Below are positions 17,454 through 24,701 of a stretch of 64,000 bases of DNA, piece by piece. The position numbers and the translations under genes were made by a program. The stretch's first letter is position 1. Each line of letters starts with the position of its first letter. Under the pieces are notes generated by a model. The model worked only from the letters and a program-made list of their open reading frames with translations. It made no database searches and had not been told where the DNA came from. Source of the stretch: Acinetobacter dispersus (GTDB taxonomy: Bacteria; Pseudomonadota; Gammaproteobacteria; Pseudomonadales; Moraxellaceae); NCBI RefSeq assembly GCF_009884975.1, contig NZ_CP041970.1:3906001-3970000 (forward strand). The letters are read 5' to 3'.

Positions 17454-17485
17454 ATGCTTTTATATTCATGAGAATATAAAAGCAT
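17454..17485 (+). other. 14-bp perfect hairpin between CitMHS and porin genes
   Basis: Arms 17454-17467 and 17472-17485 are perfectly complementary with an ATGA loop. No T tract follows, so this is not a standard terminator. It could stabilise one mRNA segment or partially terminate transcription between transporter and porin. Confidence 0.5.
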
Positions 17486-17580
17486 CCTTATTTACGCATT
17501 CCCACTTAATTTTAAATTTTGCTTGAAACACAGCGAAATAGAGTTTTTTTACACTTTTTTAGATGGTTAGGAACATAACA

Positions 17581-18720
17581 ATGAAGATGAAACTTGCACT
17601 CGCAACAATGATGAGTATTGCAACTTGTTCTGCATTTGCAGCACCAAAATTTTATGGAGAAATTGATGCAAGTATTGATTATCTACCAGAAAAAAATGCA
17701 AATTCGGCAGATCATGATGTTTGGAAAGTAAATAGCAACAGTTCATTTGTTGGAATTAAAGGTGAAGAAAAATTAACCGAAAACTTAAGTGCGGTTTATT
17801 TAGCAGAATGGGCATTTTATGCAGATGGCGACAAAACTGATTGGTCGCAACGTAATCGTTTTGTCGGATTAAAAGATGATCGTTTTGGTACAGTTAAAAT
17901 TGGTAAACATAATACACCGCTAAAAGATTTATCCAGTCCTGTTGATAGTTTTAATAACTATATTAGTAATAAAGCAGATATCACGGGCATTATGGCGGGC
18001 GAAAACCGTGTCAATAATGCAGTGGTATATGATTCTCCTGAAATTGCTTTGAATGACGGTAATTTAGAAGCAAGTGTCTTGCTTGCAACAGGTGAAAGTC
18101 GTGGGATTGAAGATGATAAACGCGGTGGGGTGAATACTGCAGGGCGTGGCTTAGGGGATGCATGGTCTGCATCGCTCAGTTATAGTCATCCTGTATTCTT
18201 AGTGGGTGTTGGCTATGACAAAGCCATTCCAAGTGATTTCTTGGGGCATGGGTTATTAAATGCAGCTGAGACTGAAACGCAAGTGGATGAAGTGTTTGCT
18301 GCTGCGAATACCGTGCGTGTGATTGGTCGTTTGACACCAATTGAAGGACTTGCCATCAAGGCTCTTTATCAGACATCAAAGATTGTAGATAAGCCAGGCA
18401 ATAAAGTTGTTGATCCAACAACTTTAGATCCAGAAGGATTTATTCGTAATATTGATGATTCACAAGGCTGGCTCATTGGTGCGGAATACAAATTACCAAA
18501 TCAGTCAAAATGGACGGTGAAAGCACAATATAGTCAAAATAGCACCAGCTTTAAAAGCAATAAGGCGGATTTCGATGCCAATCAATTATTACTTGGTACC
18601 GACTATTCATTTAATAAACAAGTGAAAGTCTATGGCTATGCTGGATACTCAACATTCGAGCAGGCAAGTGCTAAAGACAAGCAACCGATTGCGGGTACGG
18701 GTTTAGAATTTAAGTTCTAA
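17581..18720 (+). CDS. Gram-negative porin
   Basis: A 379-residue outer-membrane porin with a signal peptide (MKMKLALATMMS...CSAFA) and mature start APKFYGEIDASIDYLPE, followed by a barrel of alternating strands and a terminal aromatic residue (LEFKF). Motifs such as NSSFVGIKGEEKLTENLSAVY and RNRFVGLKDDRFGTVKIGKH place it among general porins of the OmpC/Omp-2 type. The ATG at 17581 follows TTAGGAAC; the frame extends to 17563. A close paralogue is encoded at 32697-33827. Likely works with the CitMHS carrier. Confidence 0.9.
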   Translation: MKMKLALATMMSIATCSAFAAPKFYGEIDASIDYLPEKNANSADHDVWKVNSNSSFVGIKGEEKLTENLSAVYLAEWAFYADGDKTDWSQRNRFVGLKDDRFGTVKIGKHNTPLKDLSSPVDSFNNYISNKADITGIMAGENRVNNAVVYDSPEIALNDGNLEASVLLATGESRGIEDDKRGGVNTAGRGLGDAWSASLSYSHPVFLVGVGYDKAIPSDFLGHGLLNAAETETQVDEVFAAANTVRVIGRLTPIEGLAIKALYQTSKIVDKPGNKVVDPTTLDPEGFIRNIDDSQGWLIGAEYKLPNQSKWTVKAQYSQNSTSFKSNKADFDANQLLLGTDYSFNKQVKVYGYAGYSTFEQASAKDKQPIAGTGLEFKF

Positions 18721-18735
18721 ATTTCAGTGAATTAA

Positions 18736-18779
18736 CATCAATAAATAGGATAACTTTGTCCTATTTATTGATGGTTTTA
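18736..18779 (+). terminator. Rho-independent terminator after the porin gene
   Basis: A 15-bp perfect stem (18736-18750 with 18759-18773, loop of 8) is followed by GTTTTAT, 15 bp after the porin stop codon. Confidence 0.75.
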
Positions 18780-18933
18780 TTTGAAGGATTTTGCTCGCTG
18801 ATGAAGCAATGCATGACTTAATTCCTTTTAGAGTATGTGAATAATAAAATATAAAAATTATTAATAATTTCTTCATTATTCTCCTGTATATTGAGCGCAT
18901 TGATCTTCATGGATAGTGTGGATAGAAAAGGAA

Positions 18934-19494
18934 ATGATTTTTAAAGAATTAAATATCTCTTTGTTTAATAGTATAAATTCATTTGCAAAGGAACATGCAG
19001 TATTAGACAAGGTCGCGATTTTTCTAGCCGATGATCTCAACACTGTGTTTATCAGTTTTCTTGTATTTTTGTTGGTCACGCAATGGAAAATCTATAACCT
19101 GTTGTTTGCAAAAACATTGGTCATTGTTCTGCTTTCTTTACTTCTAAGCGACATTATTGAATTCTTTTATCATCATCCGCGCCCATTTCAGCTGGATTTA
19201 GGTCATAAATTGATTGGTCATGGTTCTAGCTCATCCTTCCCAAGCCAACATACCCTAACCATTGTTATTATTTCATTTTCTTATTTGATGGCTGGGTTTA
19301 AAAAAATTGGAATTATCGGTTTGATCCTGAGTGTGATTGTTGGTCTCTCACGGGTTTTTGTCGGGGTCCATTTTCCGTTTGATGTGATTGGTTCGTTTGT
19401 AATTGGTTTTATGTTGGTTGTATCTATCAATTATGTTTTAAAAGAATTGGCAATCAAAGTCAGAAGGTTGAAAATCATTCGCATTGCGGATTAA
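18934..19494 (+). CDS. PAP2-family phosphatase, probable undecaprenyl-diphosphatase
   Basis: A 186-residue inner-membrane PAP2 enzyme with about five helices. The three phosphatase motifs are visible: HHPRPFQ, PSQHT and SRVFVGVHFPFDV with its catalytic His. The architecture and length match BcrC/YbjG-type undecaprenyl pyrophosphate phosphatases, which recycle the lipid carrier for peptidoglycan and O-antigen synthesis. AAGGA lies close before the ATG at 18934; the in-frame GTG at 18916 is less likely. It stands alone between two terminators. Confidence 0.82.
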   Translation: MIFKELNISLFNSINSFAKEHAVLDKVAIFLADDLNTVFISFLVFLLVTQWKIYNLLFAKTLVIVLLSLLLSDIIEFFYHHPRPFQLDLGHKLIGHGSSSSFPSQHTLTIVIISFSYLMAGFKKIGIIGLILSVIVGLSRVFVGVHFPFDVIGSFVIGFMLVVSINYVLKELAIKVRRLKIIRIAD

Positions 19495-19510
19495 AGATTT
19501 CAACCTAATA

Positions 19511-19537
19511 AAAAACGGAGCATGACTCCGTTTTTTA
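19511..19537 (+). terminator. Rho-independent terminator after the PAP2 gene
   Basis: A 10-bp perfect stem (AAAAACGGAG / CTCCGTTTTT, loop CATGA) ends in a T tract, 16 bp past the stop codon. Confidence 0.9.
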
Positions 19538-19653
19538 TTGCCCGAGTTATAAGAAATTTATTCGATTACCCCAAGAGTTTACGCACTGTTTACGTTACTT
19601 CTAACCAAGCTTTAACTAAGCTAAATCTATCTATATAACTTGAGCTTTCAGCG

Positions 19654-21066
19654 ATGAGTGCTGTACTTGTTGAGATCAATCGTCCATCTGTGTTTAAAAA
19701 GTATATTCATACCGCGGCTTTGAAAAATGATGTTGACGGTGTTACGCAAAAAAAACGATTTATAGAAGAAGTTGAAGCTTATCTAAAACAGTATCCCAAT
19801 ACCCAACATGTTGATGTGTACTTATGTGATTTAAACGGGCACTTACGTGGCAAAAGAATTGATATCGGGTGCTTAAGAAATCTGACCAAAGGCTGTTATT
19901 TTCCATTGTCAGTTTACGCCATGAGTTTGGATGGTAAGGTTATTGAGGAGACAGGACTTGGTAAATATATTGGAGAGCCAGATCATTTATGCGGACCTAT
20001 TTTAGGGTCTTTACAACCTCATCCCATCGATTCCGAGCACAATGCACAGTTGCTTCTTAGTATGAAAGACGATCATGGAACAGATTGTGTGTATGAACCT
20101 AGAAATGTGCTGAAAAAAGTCCTCTATCAACTTCATGACAAAAATTATTATCCCTGCATCGCAGCAGAAATAGAGTTCTACTTACATCCTTTAAGTGAGA
20201 CAGGTAATGTTGAAGAAACGATGACGCAGTGTTTTGATATTAATACCTCTGATCATTATCAAAATATTCTGAATGAGATTGAAGCGATCGCAAAGCGACA
20301 GCGCATTCACATTACAGGAATCGTTTCCGAATCATCTTCAGGCCAGTATGAGATTAATCTGCAACATATAACGGATGTTTTGACTTTATGCGATCAGATT
20401 ATGTTGCTGAAAAGAACCATCAAACTTGTTGCGAATAAGCATGGTCTACGTGCGAACTTCCTTGCTAAGCCTGATATGCACAAAGCGGGCAGTGGCATGC
20501 ATTTCCATATGAGTCTTTTAGATCACAATCAGCAAAATATTTTTAGCTCGTCACAAGGCAATATCGCTGATGCATTATTAAAAGCAGTGAGTGGATTGTT
20601 ATTATTGATGCCAGATTCGATGGCAATTTTAGCACCAAACCTAAACTCTTTTAGACGCTTTAAGTTAGGTCATCACGTGCCACTTGAAGCCAATTGGGGG
20701 GTGAATAATCGGAATGTTGCGATTCGTATTCCGTGCTCAGATCAAGAAAATCAGAGACTGGAATATCGTGTGGCAGGGGCAGACTGTAATCCTTATTTGG
20801 CAGTCGCTACAATTTTGATAGGTACTTTGCATGGTCTAACACATCAATTGGATATTCCTAAGCAAGCACATCAATTAAAACTTAAAAGTGAGCATGTGCT
20901 ATTACCAACTGAGCAAATGCAAGCACTGAAATTATTCAAAGCCAATCAATTGTTAACTGAATATCTAGGCAAAGCCTTTGTTGAGCTTTGGTGTACGGTA
21001 AAGCAGGCAGAGTACCAAAGTGTATATAGTCAGATTACGGCCATTGAAAAGAACTGGGATATTTAA
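19654..21066 (+). CDS. puuA: Gamma-glutamylpolyamine synthetase, PuuA-like (glutamine synthetase family)
   Basis: A 470-residue member of the glutamine synthetase superfamily, most like PuuA, which ligates glutamate to putrescine to start polyamine degradation. Supporting features are VDVYLCDLNGHLRGKRI near residue 60, the metal-binding EIEFYLHP, the KPDMHKAGSGMHFHMS motif, the ATP-site stretch ILAPNLNSFRRF and the C-terminal YRVAGADCNPYLA, all arranged as in PuuA. No other puu gene is adjacent. Two GTTTACG copies spaced by 11 bp (19577-19594) lie upstream and may be a regulator site. Exact amine substrate is not provable from sequence. Confidence 0.85.
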   Translation: MSAVLVEINRPSVFKKYIHTAALKNDVDGVTQKKRFIEEVEAYLKQYPNTQHVDVYLCDLNGHLRGKRIDIGCLRNLTKGCYFPLSVYAMSLDGKVIEETGLGKYIGEPDHLCGPILGSLQPHPIDSEHNAQLLLSMKDDHGTDCVYEPRNVLKKVLYQLHDKNYYPCIAAEIEFYLHPLSETGNVEETMTQCFDINTSDHYQNILNEIEAIAKRQRIHITGIVSESSSGQYEINLQHITDVLTLCDQIMLLKRTIKLVANKHGLRANFLAKPDMHKAGSGMHFHMSLLDHNQQNIFSSSQGNIADALLKAVSGLLLLMPDSMAILAPNLNSFRRFKLGHHVPLEANWGVNNRNVAIRIPCSDQENQRLEYRVAGADCNPYLAVATILIGTLHGLTHQLDIPKQAHQLKLKSEHVLLPTEQMQALKLFKANQLLTEYLGKAFVELWCTVKQAEYQSVYSQITAIEKNWDI

Positions 21067-21091
21067 CAGCTCGTTGTGAAACAATGGAGTA

Positions 21092-21164
21092 TGCGCTCAG
21101 CGGGACTCGAACCCACGTCGGTCGCTTAGGAGGCAACTGCTCTATCCAGTTAAGCTATAAGCGC
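21092..21164 (-). tRNA. tRNA-Arg, anticodon CCU
   Basis: A complete 73-nt cloverleaf reads on the minus strand: acceptor GCGCTTA with TGAGCGC, D arm, anticodon stem GTTGC/GCGAC around the loop CTCCTAA (anticodon CCT, reading AGG), and T arm GTGGG-TTCGAGT-CCCGC. The 3' CCA is not encoded. A TATAAT lies on the minus strand at 21176-21181, 11 bp before the gene, with TTGCTT inside the adjacent terminator hairpin as a possible -35. Confidence 0.93.
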
Positions 21165-21185
21165 ATAATTTAATGATTATAAACA

Positions 21186-21237
21186 AAAAAGTGATTGCAG
21201 AAGCAATCACTTTTTAATGAAACCGATCAGCTGTTAA
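21186..21237. repeat. 52-bp direct repeat, copy 1 (left boundary of PAAR cassette)
   Basis: This block is identical base for base to 22923-22974. It contains a terminator hairpin (21186-21215: arms AAAAAGTGATTGC / GCAATCACTTTTT, loop AGAA) and a further 22 bp. Copy 2 includes the stop codon and terminator of the permease gene, so copy 1 appears to be the displaced or duplicated permease terminator. Confidence 0.9.
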
Positions 21238-21242
21238 AGAGA

Positions 21243-21269
21243 AAATACCAATTCTGAAGAGTTGGCATT
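21243..21269 (-). terminator. Terminator of the PAAR-cassette lipoprotein gene
   Basis: An 11-bp stem with one mismatch and one wobble (21244-21254 with 21259-21269, loop of 4) leads on the minus strand into TTTTCTCTTT, 10 bp after the stop codon of the gene ending at 21279. Confidence 0.65.
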
Positions 21270-21278
21270 TTTTACGCC

Positions 21279-21932
21279 TTATTTATTTAGGATCTCATCA
21301 TCAAATGTGGTTTGTAAATTAGATTTAATTTTAGTATCCGACGTAGATTGGATGAGATTTAGCATTTTCTCTTTGTATTCAGTATGGCCTGCTTGATACA
21401 TGTAGAAGTAATATGACCATTGTGAATATGGATAGTCTGGATCTTTTTTGGCTTCAGGATGGCTAAGCTCTTTTTTTAATAATCCTGCCGCAGTTTCATA
21501 ACATGTAGGTAGATCTTCTTTTTTATTGAGTTGCTTTAAAAGGAAGCACTGAAATTCTTGCTTATCCGATGATGGATTCTTTTTTAATAGCTTTTCATTA
21601 AGATCAAAAGCATCTTGATTCATTTCCAACTGAGTATAAACATTCATTAAAATTAAATTGCGCTGCTTATCATCTGAGATAGTCTTAATTTGGGGTATAA
21701 GTGCTTTGATCTGATTATGAAACCCTGTTACATCACCCGTTGTAATAAGATCAGTTGCCTGATTGTACTCATTTACAATTTCTTGATCTTTGGCATTTAG
21801 TTTTTTATGTACTTCTAAATTGTCTTTTTTACTTGAGACAGTTGAAGGCTCAATACTATTTGCTGAGTTATTACATGCTAACAGGGCAAAAGAACAGAAT
21901 ATTAATATTGGAAATGTAAACTTTTTAATCAT
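21279..21932 (-). CDS. Lipoprotein, candidate immunity protein of the PAAR effector
   Basis: A 217-residue predicted lipoprotein with lipobox LLAC (Cys20) followed by an Asn-rich linker and a mostly helical body containing repeated helix pairs that resemble TPR-like units. I do not recognise the family. Its start overlaps the end of the upstream PAAR-linked frame by 4 bp, so the two are translationally coupled. A lipid-anchored protein encoded directly after a PAAR-linked toxin-like domain is a common position for periplasmic immunity proteins in type VI secretion cassettes; here that is inference only. Confidence 0.7.
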   Translation of the reverse strand: MIKKFTFPILIFCSFALLACNNSANSIEPSTVSSKKDNLEVHKKLNAKDQEIVNEYNQATDLITTGDVTGFHNQIKALIPQIKTISDDKQRNLILMNVYTQLEMNQDAFDLNEKLLKKNPSSDKQEFQCFLLKQLNKKEDLPTCYETAAGLLKKELSHPEAKKDPDYPYSQWSYYFYMYQAGHTEYKEKMLNLIQSTSDTKIKSNLQTTFDDEILNK

Positions 21933-22570
21933 TTTACTCGCCTAGTTGCTGAATTTAGATCAAATTTAAAAGTAGTAGTTGGGGGCATGGGAATAATGAG
22001 GCCAACGTCAAATTTTGCTCTGTAGCCAGCAGTCAATTCAACTGTGACAGGTTGTAGGTTAGGTTCGGGTAATTCAATTGTGCATGATCCTACTGGCTGT
22101 TTATCTCTTGATGTATCCCAAAAACCTCCACCAACTTTTAATGTCGATTGATTAATTTTCTGTCCTTCGTGATAAAGATTAATAGTTCCAAAAGGAAAAA
22201 TTGTTGCGTCATTTTTTAAACGTGGTGGAATCATAGAAACACTTATAAACAGTTTCTTTCCAGTTAAATCATAGTCTAAAACAAAATTTGCTGTACCTGA
22301 AAGTACTTGAGACATAACGCCCTTGGCGCTTTTTCGGTCTTCATCATAAGGCGTTACGAAAGTCTTAAATTTAATATATTCAGTTTTTTGACGTTCAATA
22401 TAGTAATTTTCGTATTTTCCTTTGTCTTCATAAAAATTATTTGTTTGTGACTCTGTGATTAATGATCTAGTGTTTTTTGATGTGATAGATCTAACTGAAG
22501 CACCATTATCTTGAACAACGAGATTTTGCTTTGGCAATAGTTTACAACCACAAGATAAACTGTCCCCCAC
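21929..22570 (-). CDS. C-terminal part of a PAAR-domain effector (frameshifted from 22542-22769)
   Basis: The first residues (GDSLSCGCKLLPKQNLVV) are the end of a PAAR domain whose beginning lies in the overlapping frame at 22542-22769. Removing one base from the six-A run at 22589-22594 joins both into a single 279-residue protein (21929-22769). After about residue 30 comes a 185-residue region with no motif I recognise; it is rich in beta-prone stretches and probably soluble. In PAAR proteins this is the place of the toxin or adaptor domain. Function unknown. The listed start at 22570 is nominal. Confidence 0.7.
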   Translation of the reverse strand: MGDSLSCGCKLLPKQNLVVQDNGASVRSITSKNTRSLITESQTNNFYEDKGKYENYYIERQKTEYIKFKTFVTPYDEDRKSAKGVMSQVLSGTANFVLDYDLTGKKLFISVSMIPPRLKNDATIFPFGTINLYHEGQKINQSTLKVGGGFWDTSRDKQPVGSCTIELPEPNLQPVTVELTAGYRAKFDVGLIIPMPPTTTFKFDLNSATRRVK

Positions 22571-22769
22571 ACGTGCGGCTAGTTTGCCAAAAAATATTCA
22601 TGTGAGGATCACCAGTGATGATTGTTGCAAGAGTCTTATGTTTTAGGCATGTGGCTTTGTCACCAACACAAGCGATGGGAATACCTTCAACTTGGAACAT
22701 ACTATTACCTGATATAACTTGACCGCCGCCAGTAGTAGGGCAACCAATCGTTACATAAGATGTTGCCAT
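22542..22769 (-). CDS. PAAR-domain protein, N-terminal part (frameshifted)
   Basis: PAAR proteins form the sharp tip on the VgrG spike of type VI secretion systems and carry effector domains. The 75-codon frame begins MATSYVTIGCPTTGGGQVIS and contains the PAAR pattern GIPIACVGDKATC ... TGDPHMNIF with Cys/His residues for the tip zinc. After NIF the frame turns to unrelated residues and stops, while the +1 frame continues with GKLAARVGDSLSCGCK, the expected second half. The break is at a six-base homopolymer (22589-22594). No other T6SS gene is in the window. Confidence 0.8.
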   Translation of the reverse strand: MATSYVTIGCPTTGGGQVISGNSMFQVEGIPIACVGDKATCLKHKTLATIITGDPHMNIFWQTSRTCGGQFILWL

Positions 22770-22883
22770 AAATAATTTTAGCCTCTTAATTTTTATAGGA
22801 GGATAATAGCAACCAATATACAGAACATACTGTTTAGTTTTTTTAACGGATATTTAAAGTTAAGCTTTTTAATTTCCTGAAAT

Positions 22884-22922
22884 GTTTTAGCCACCACAAC
22901 TAAAATTTTTGATGGCTAAAAC
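22884..22922. other. 10-bp inverted repeat next to the right direct repeat
   Basis: GTTTTAGCCA (22884-22893) and TGGCTAAAAC (22913-22922) are perfect inverted copies separated by 19 bp and end exactly where the 52-bp direct repeat begins. It may be a hairpin or part of a recombination junction. Confidence 0.5.
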
Positions 22923-22974
22923 AAAAAGTGATTGCAGAAGCAATCACTTTTTAATGAAACCGATCAGCTGTTAA
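22923..22974. repeat. 52-bp direct repeat, copy 2 (right boundary of PAAR cassette; permease terminator)
   Basis: Identical to 21186-21237. In this copy the hairpin (22923-22952) is the natural terminator of the permease gene on the minus strand and the last bases contain its stop codon. The 1.69 kb between the copies holds only the PAAR effector frames and the lipoprotein. Confidence 0.9.
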
Positions 22975-24329
22975 TTTTCAGTTTTACGATTTAAAAACTT
23001 ATAGAAAATAAACATGAATACGATCCAAATCGGAATCATCAGTACAGATTCTTTAAAGCCTTGTTGCCACATGATATAGAGCACTACAGCAATAAAACCT
23101 AATACCAAATAGTTACTAAATGGAGACCACAAAGCAGGATAAGAGGTTTTAATTTGAGCTTTTTTGATATGACTTCTATATTTCAAATGGGTCAAACTAA
23201 TCATTGCCCAGTTTAAAACAAGCGCACCAACAACCACATACATTAAATGTCCAAGCGCATCTTCAGGCACAAAGTAGTTGAGTAATACACAACCAAAGAT
23301 TAGGAAAGCCGAGAGCAGTACTGCTGGAACAGGGACGCCTTGTTTATTGGTTTTGGTAAATACTTTTGGTGCATTACCTTGTTGAGCTAGACCAAATACC
23401 ATACGACTATTAGCATACATTCCGCTGTTATATACGGATAATGCTGCTGTTAGGATAATAAAGTTAAGTAAGTGTGCTGCCCAACCAATCCCCATTTGAC
23501 TGAAAATCATCACGAATGGACTTTTATCTAAGCCACCGAGATCCAACTGATTCCAAGGCACAAGTGACAAGAGAATAGCAAGAGAACCCACATAGAACAC
23601 TAAAATACGAATAACGACTTGGTTAATCGCTTTAGGAATGGTGGTCTTTGGATCTTTGGCTTCTGCTGCTGCCATACCAATCAGTTCAATTCCCCCAAAG
23701 GCAAACATCAAGAAAGCCAACATATAGAACAAGCCATCGAAGCCATGCGGGAAAAAGCCCCCATGTGACCACAGGTTACTAAATGAAGCTGTTGAGTTCG
23801 CATCTGCAGTGAAGAGTAAGAATAAGCCAAATAAGATCATAGCGACTACGGCTGTCACCTTGATGATGGCTAACCAGAACTCAGATTCACCATAGAACTT
23901 AACATTGGTCAGGTTCACTGCCGTAATCACGACAAAGAAGAACAATACTGACTGCCAAGCGGGGATTTGTGGCCACCAGTAATTAATGTATTTACCTACT
24001 GCCGTTAGCTCAGTCATTGCGACAAGGATATACAGTACCCAATAGTTCCAGCCTGTTATAAAGCCTGGAAATTTACCCCAATACTTATAAGCAAAATGGC
24101 TAAATGAACCTGCAACAGGCTCTTCAACAATCATTTCACCTAAATGACGCATGATTAGAAAAACAATCAAGCCGCCAATCGCATACCCCAAAATAATAGA
24201 TGGCCCAGCAGACTGGATAATTTGCGCAGAACCTAAAAATAAGCCCGTACCAATCGCTCCACCCATGGCAATGAGTTGGATATGGCGGTTTTTTAGTCCA
24301 CGCTGAAGTTGAGAAGAATCGTTGTTCAA
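22971..24329 (-). CDS. aroP: Aromatic/neutral amino acid permease, AroP-like (APC family)
   Basis: A 452-residue APC-superfamily permease with 12 hydrophobic segments. The N-terminus SQLQRGLKNRHIQLIAMGGA, GTGLFLGSA, the FSHFAYKYWG segment and LTAVGKYI closely match AroP/PheP-type carriers for aromatic amino acids; CycA-like specificity cannot be excluded. The only plausible start is TTG at 24329: an in-frame stop lies eight codons upstream, no ATG fits, and no ribosome-binding site is visible. Its stop codon and terminator are inside the 52-bp repeat. Confidence 0.88.
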   Translation of the reverse strand: MNNDSSQLQRGLKNRHIQLIAMGGAIGTGLFLGSAQIIQSAGPSIILGYAIGGLIVFLIMRHLGEMIVEEPVAGSFSHFAYKYWGKFPGFITGWNYWVLYILVAMTELTAVGKYINYWWPQIPAWQSVLFFFVVITAVNLTNVKFYGESEFWLAIIKVTAVVAMILFGLFLLFTADANSTASFSNLWSHGGFFPHGFDGLFYMLAFLMFAFGGIELIGMAAAEAKDPKTTIPKAINQVVIRILVFYVGSLAILLSLVPWNQLDLGGLDKSPFVMIFSQMGIGWAAHLLNFIILTAALSVYNSGMYANSRMVFGLAQQGNAPKVFTKTNKQGVPVPAVLLSAFLIFGCVLLNYFVPEDALGHLMYVVVGALVLNWAMISLTHLKYRSHIKKAQIKTSYPALWSPFSNYLVLGFIAVVLYIMWQQGFKESVLMIPIWIVFMFIFYKFLNRKTEN

Positions 24330-24701
24330 AGGACTGAGCTCGACGAGGAATTAACTGGATTATTCTAATAGATTGAAACATTTTCGCCTAGTAAAAGTAC
24401 AGCGATGCTATGACTGGAAAGTTGTTTTTAAAAGTTATTTAAAATCTTATATTTATATGAATATTAAAATGAAATATGCTGTAATTTTATACAGTTAAAA
24501 AATCCCCAAGTTTTTCCCGACGGATGGAATAGTATTTTTGGCATTGTGAAAGCCTTGAAATCTACTCACTATAATGCGCAGACTTTACGCATTATGACCA
24601 ATCCCAAAACCATTGGTCGTATGGTATTTTTAATAGCAGTGCAGTACCTTTAGATTCAAAATTGATCTGCACCAAGAATATGATAAAAGGAAGACATTGA
24701 C
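24330..24701. other. Divergent intergenic region with two stacked inverted repeats
   Basis: This 372-bp region separates the permease (-) from prpF (+). A TATAAT lies at 24570-24575. It overlaps an inverted repeat ATAATGCG / CGCATTAT (24571-24578 and 24588-24595), directly followed by GACCAAT / ATTGGTC (24596-24602 and 24612-24618). The arrangement looks like an operator at a promoter reading toward prpF. Confidence 0.5.

Noticed and set aside
22884..22922. Integron attC-like site at the cassette edge
   Set aside because: The inverted repeat lacks the RYYYAAC / GTTRRRY core layout and no integrase gene is in the window.
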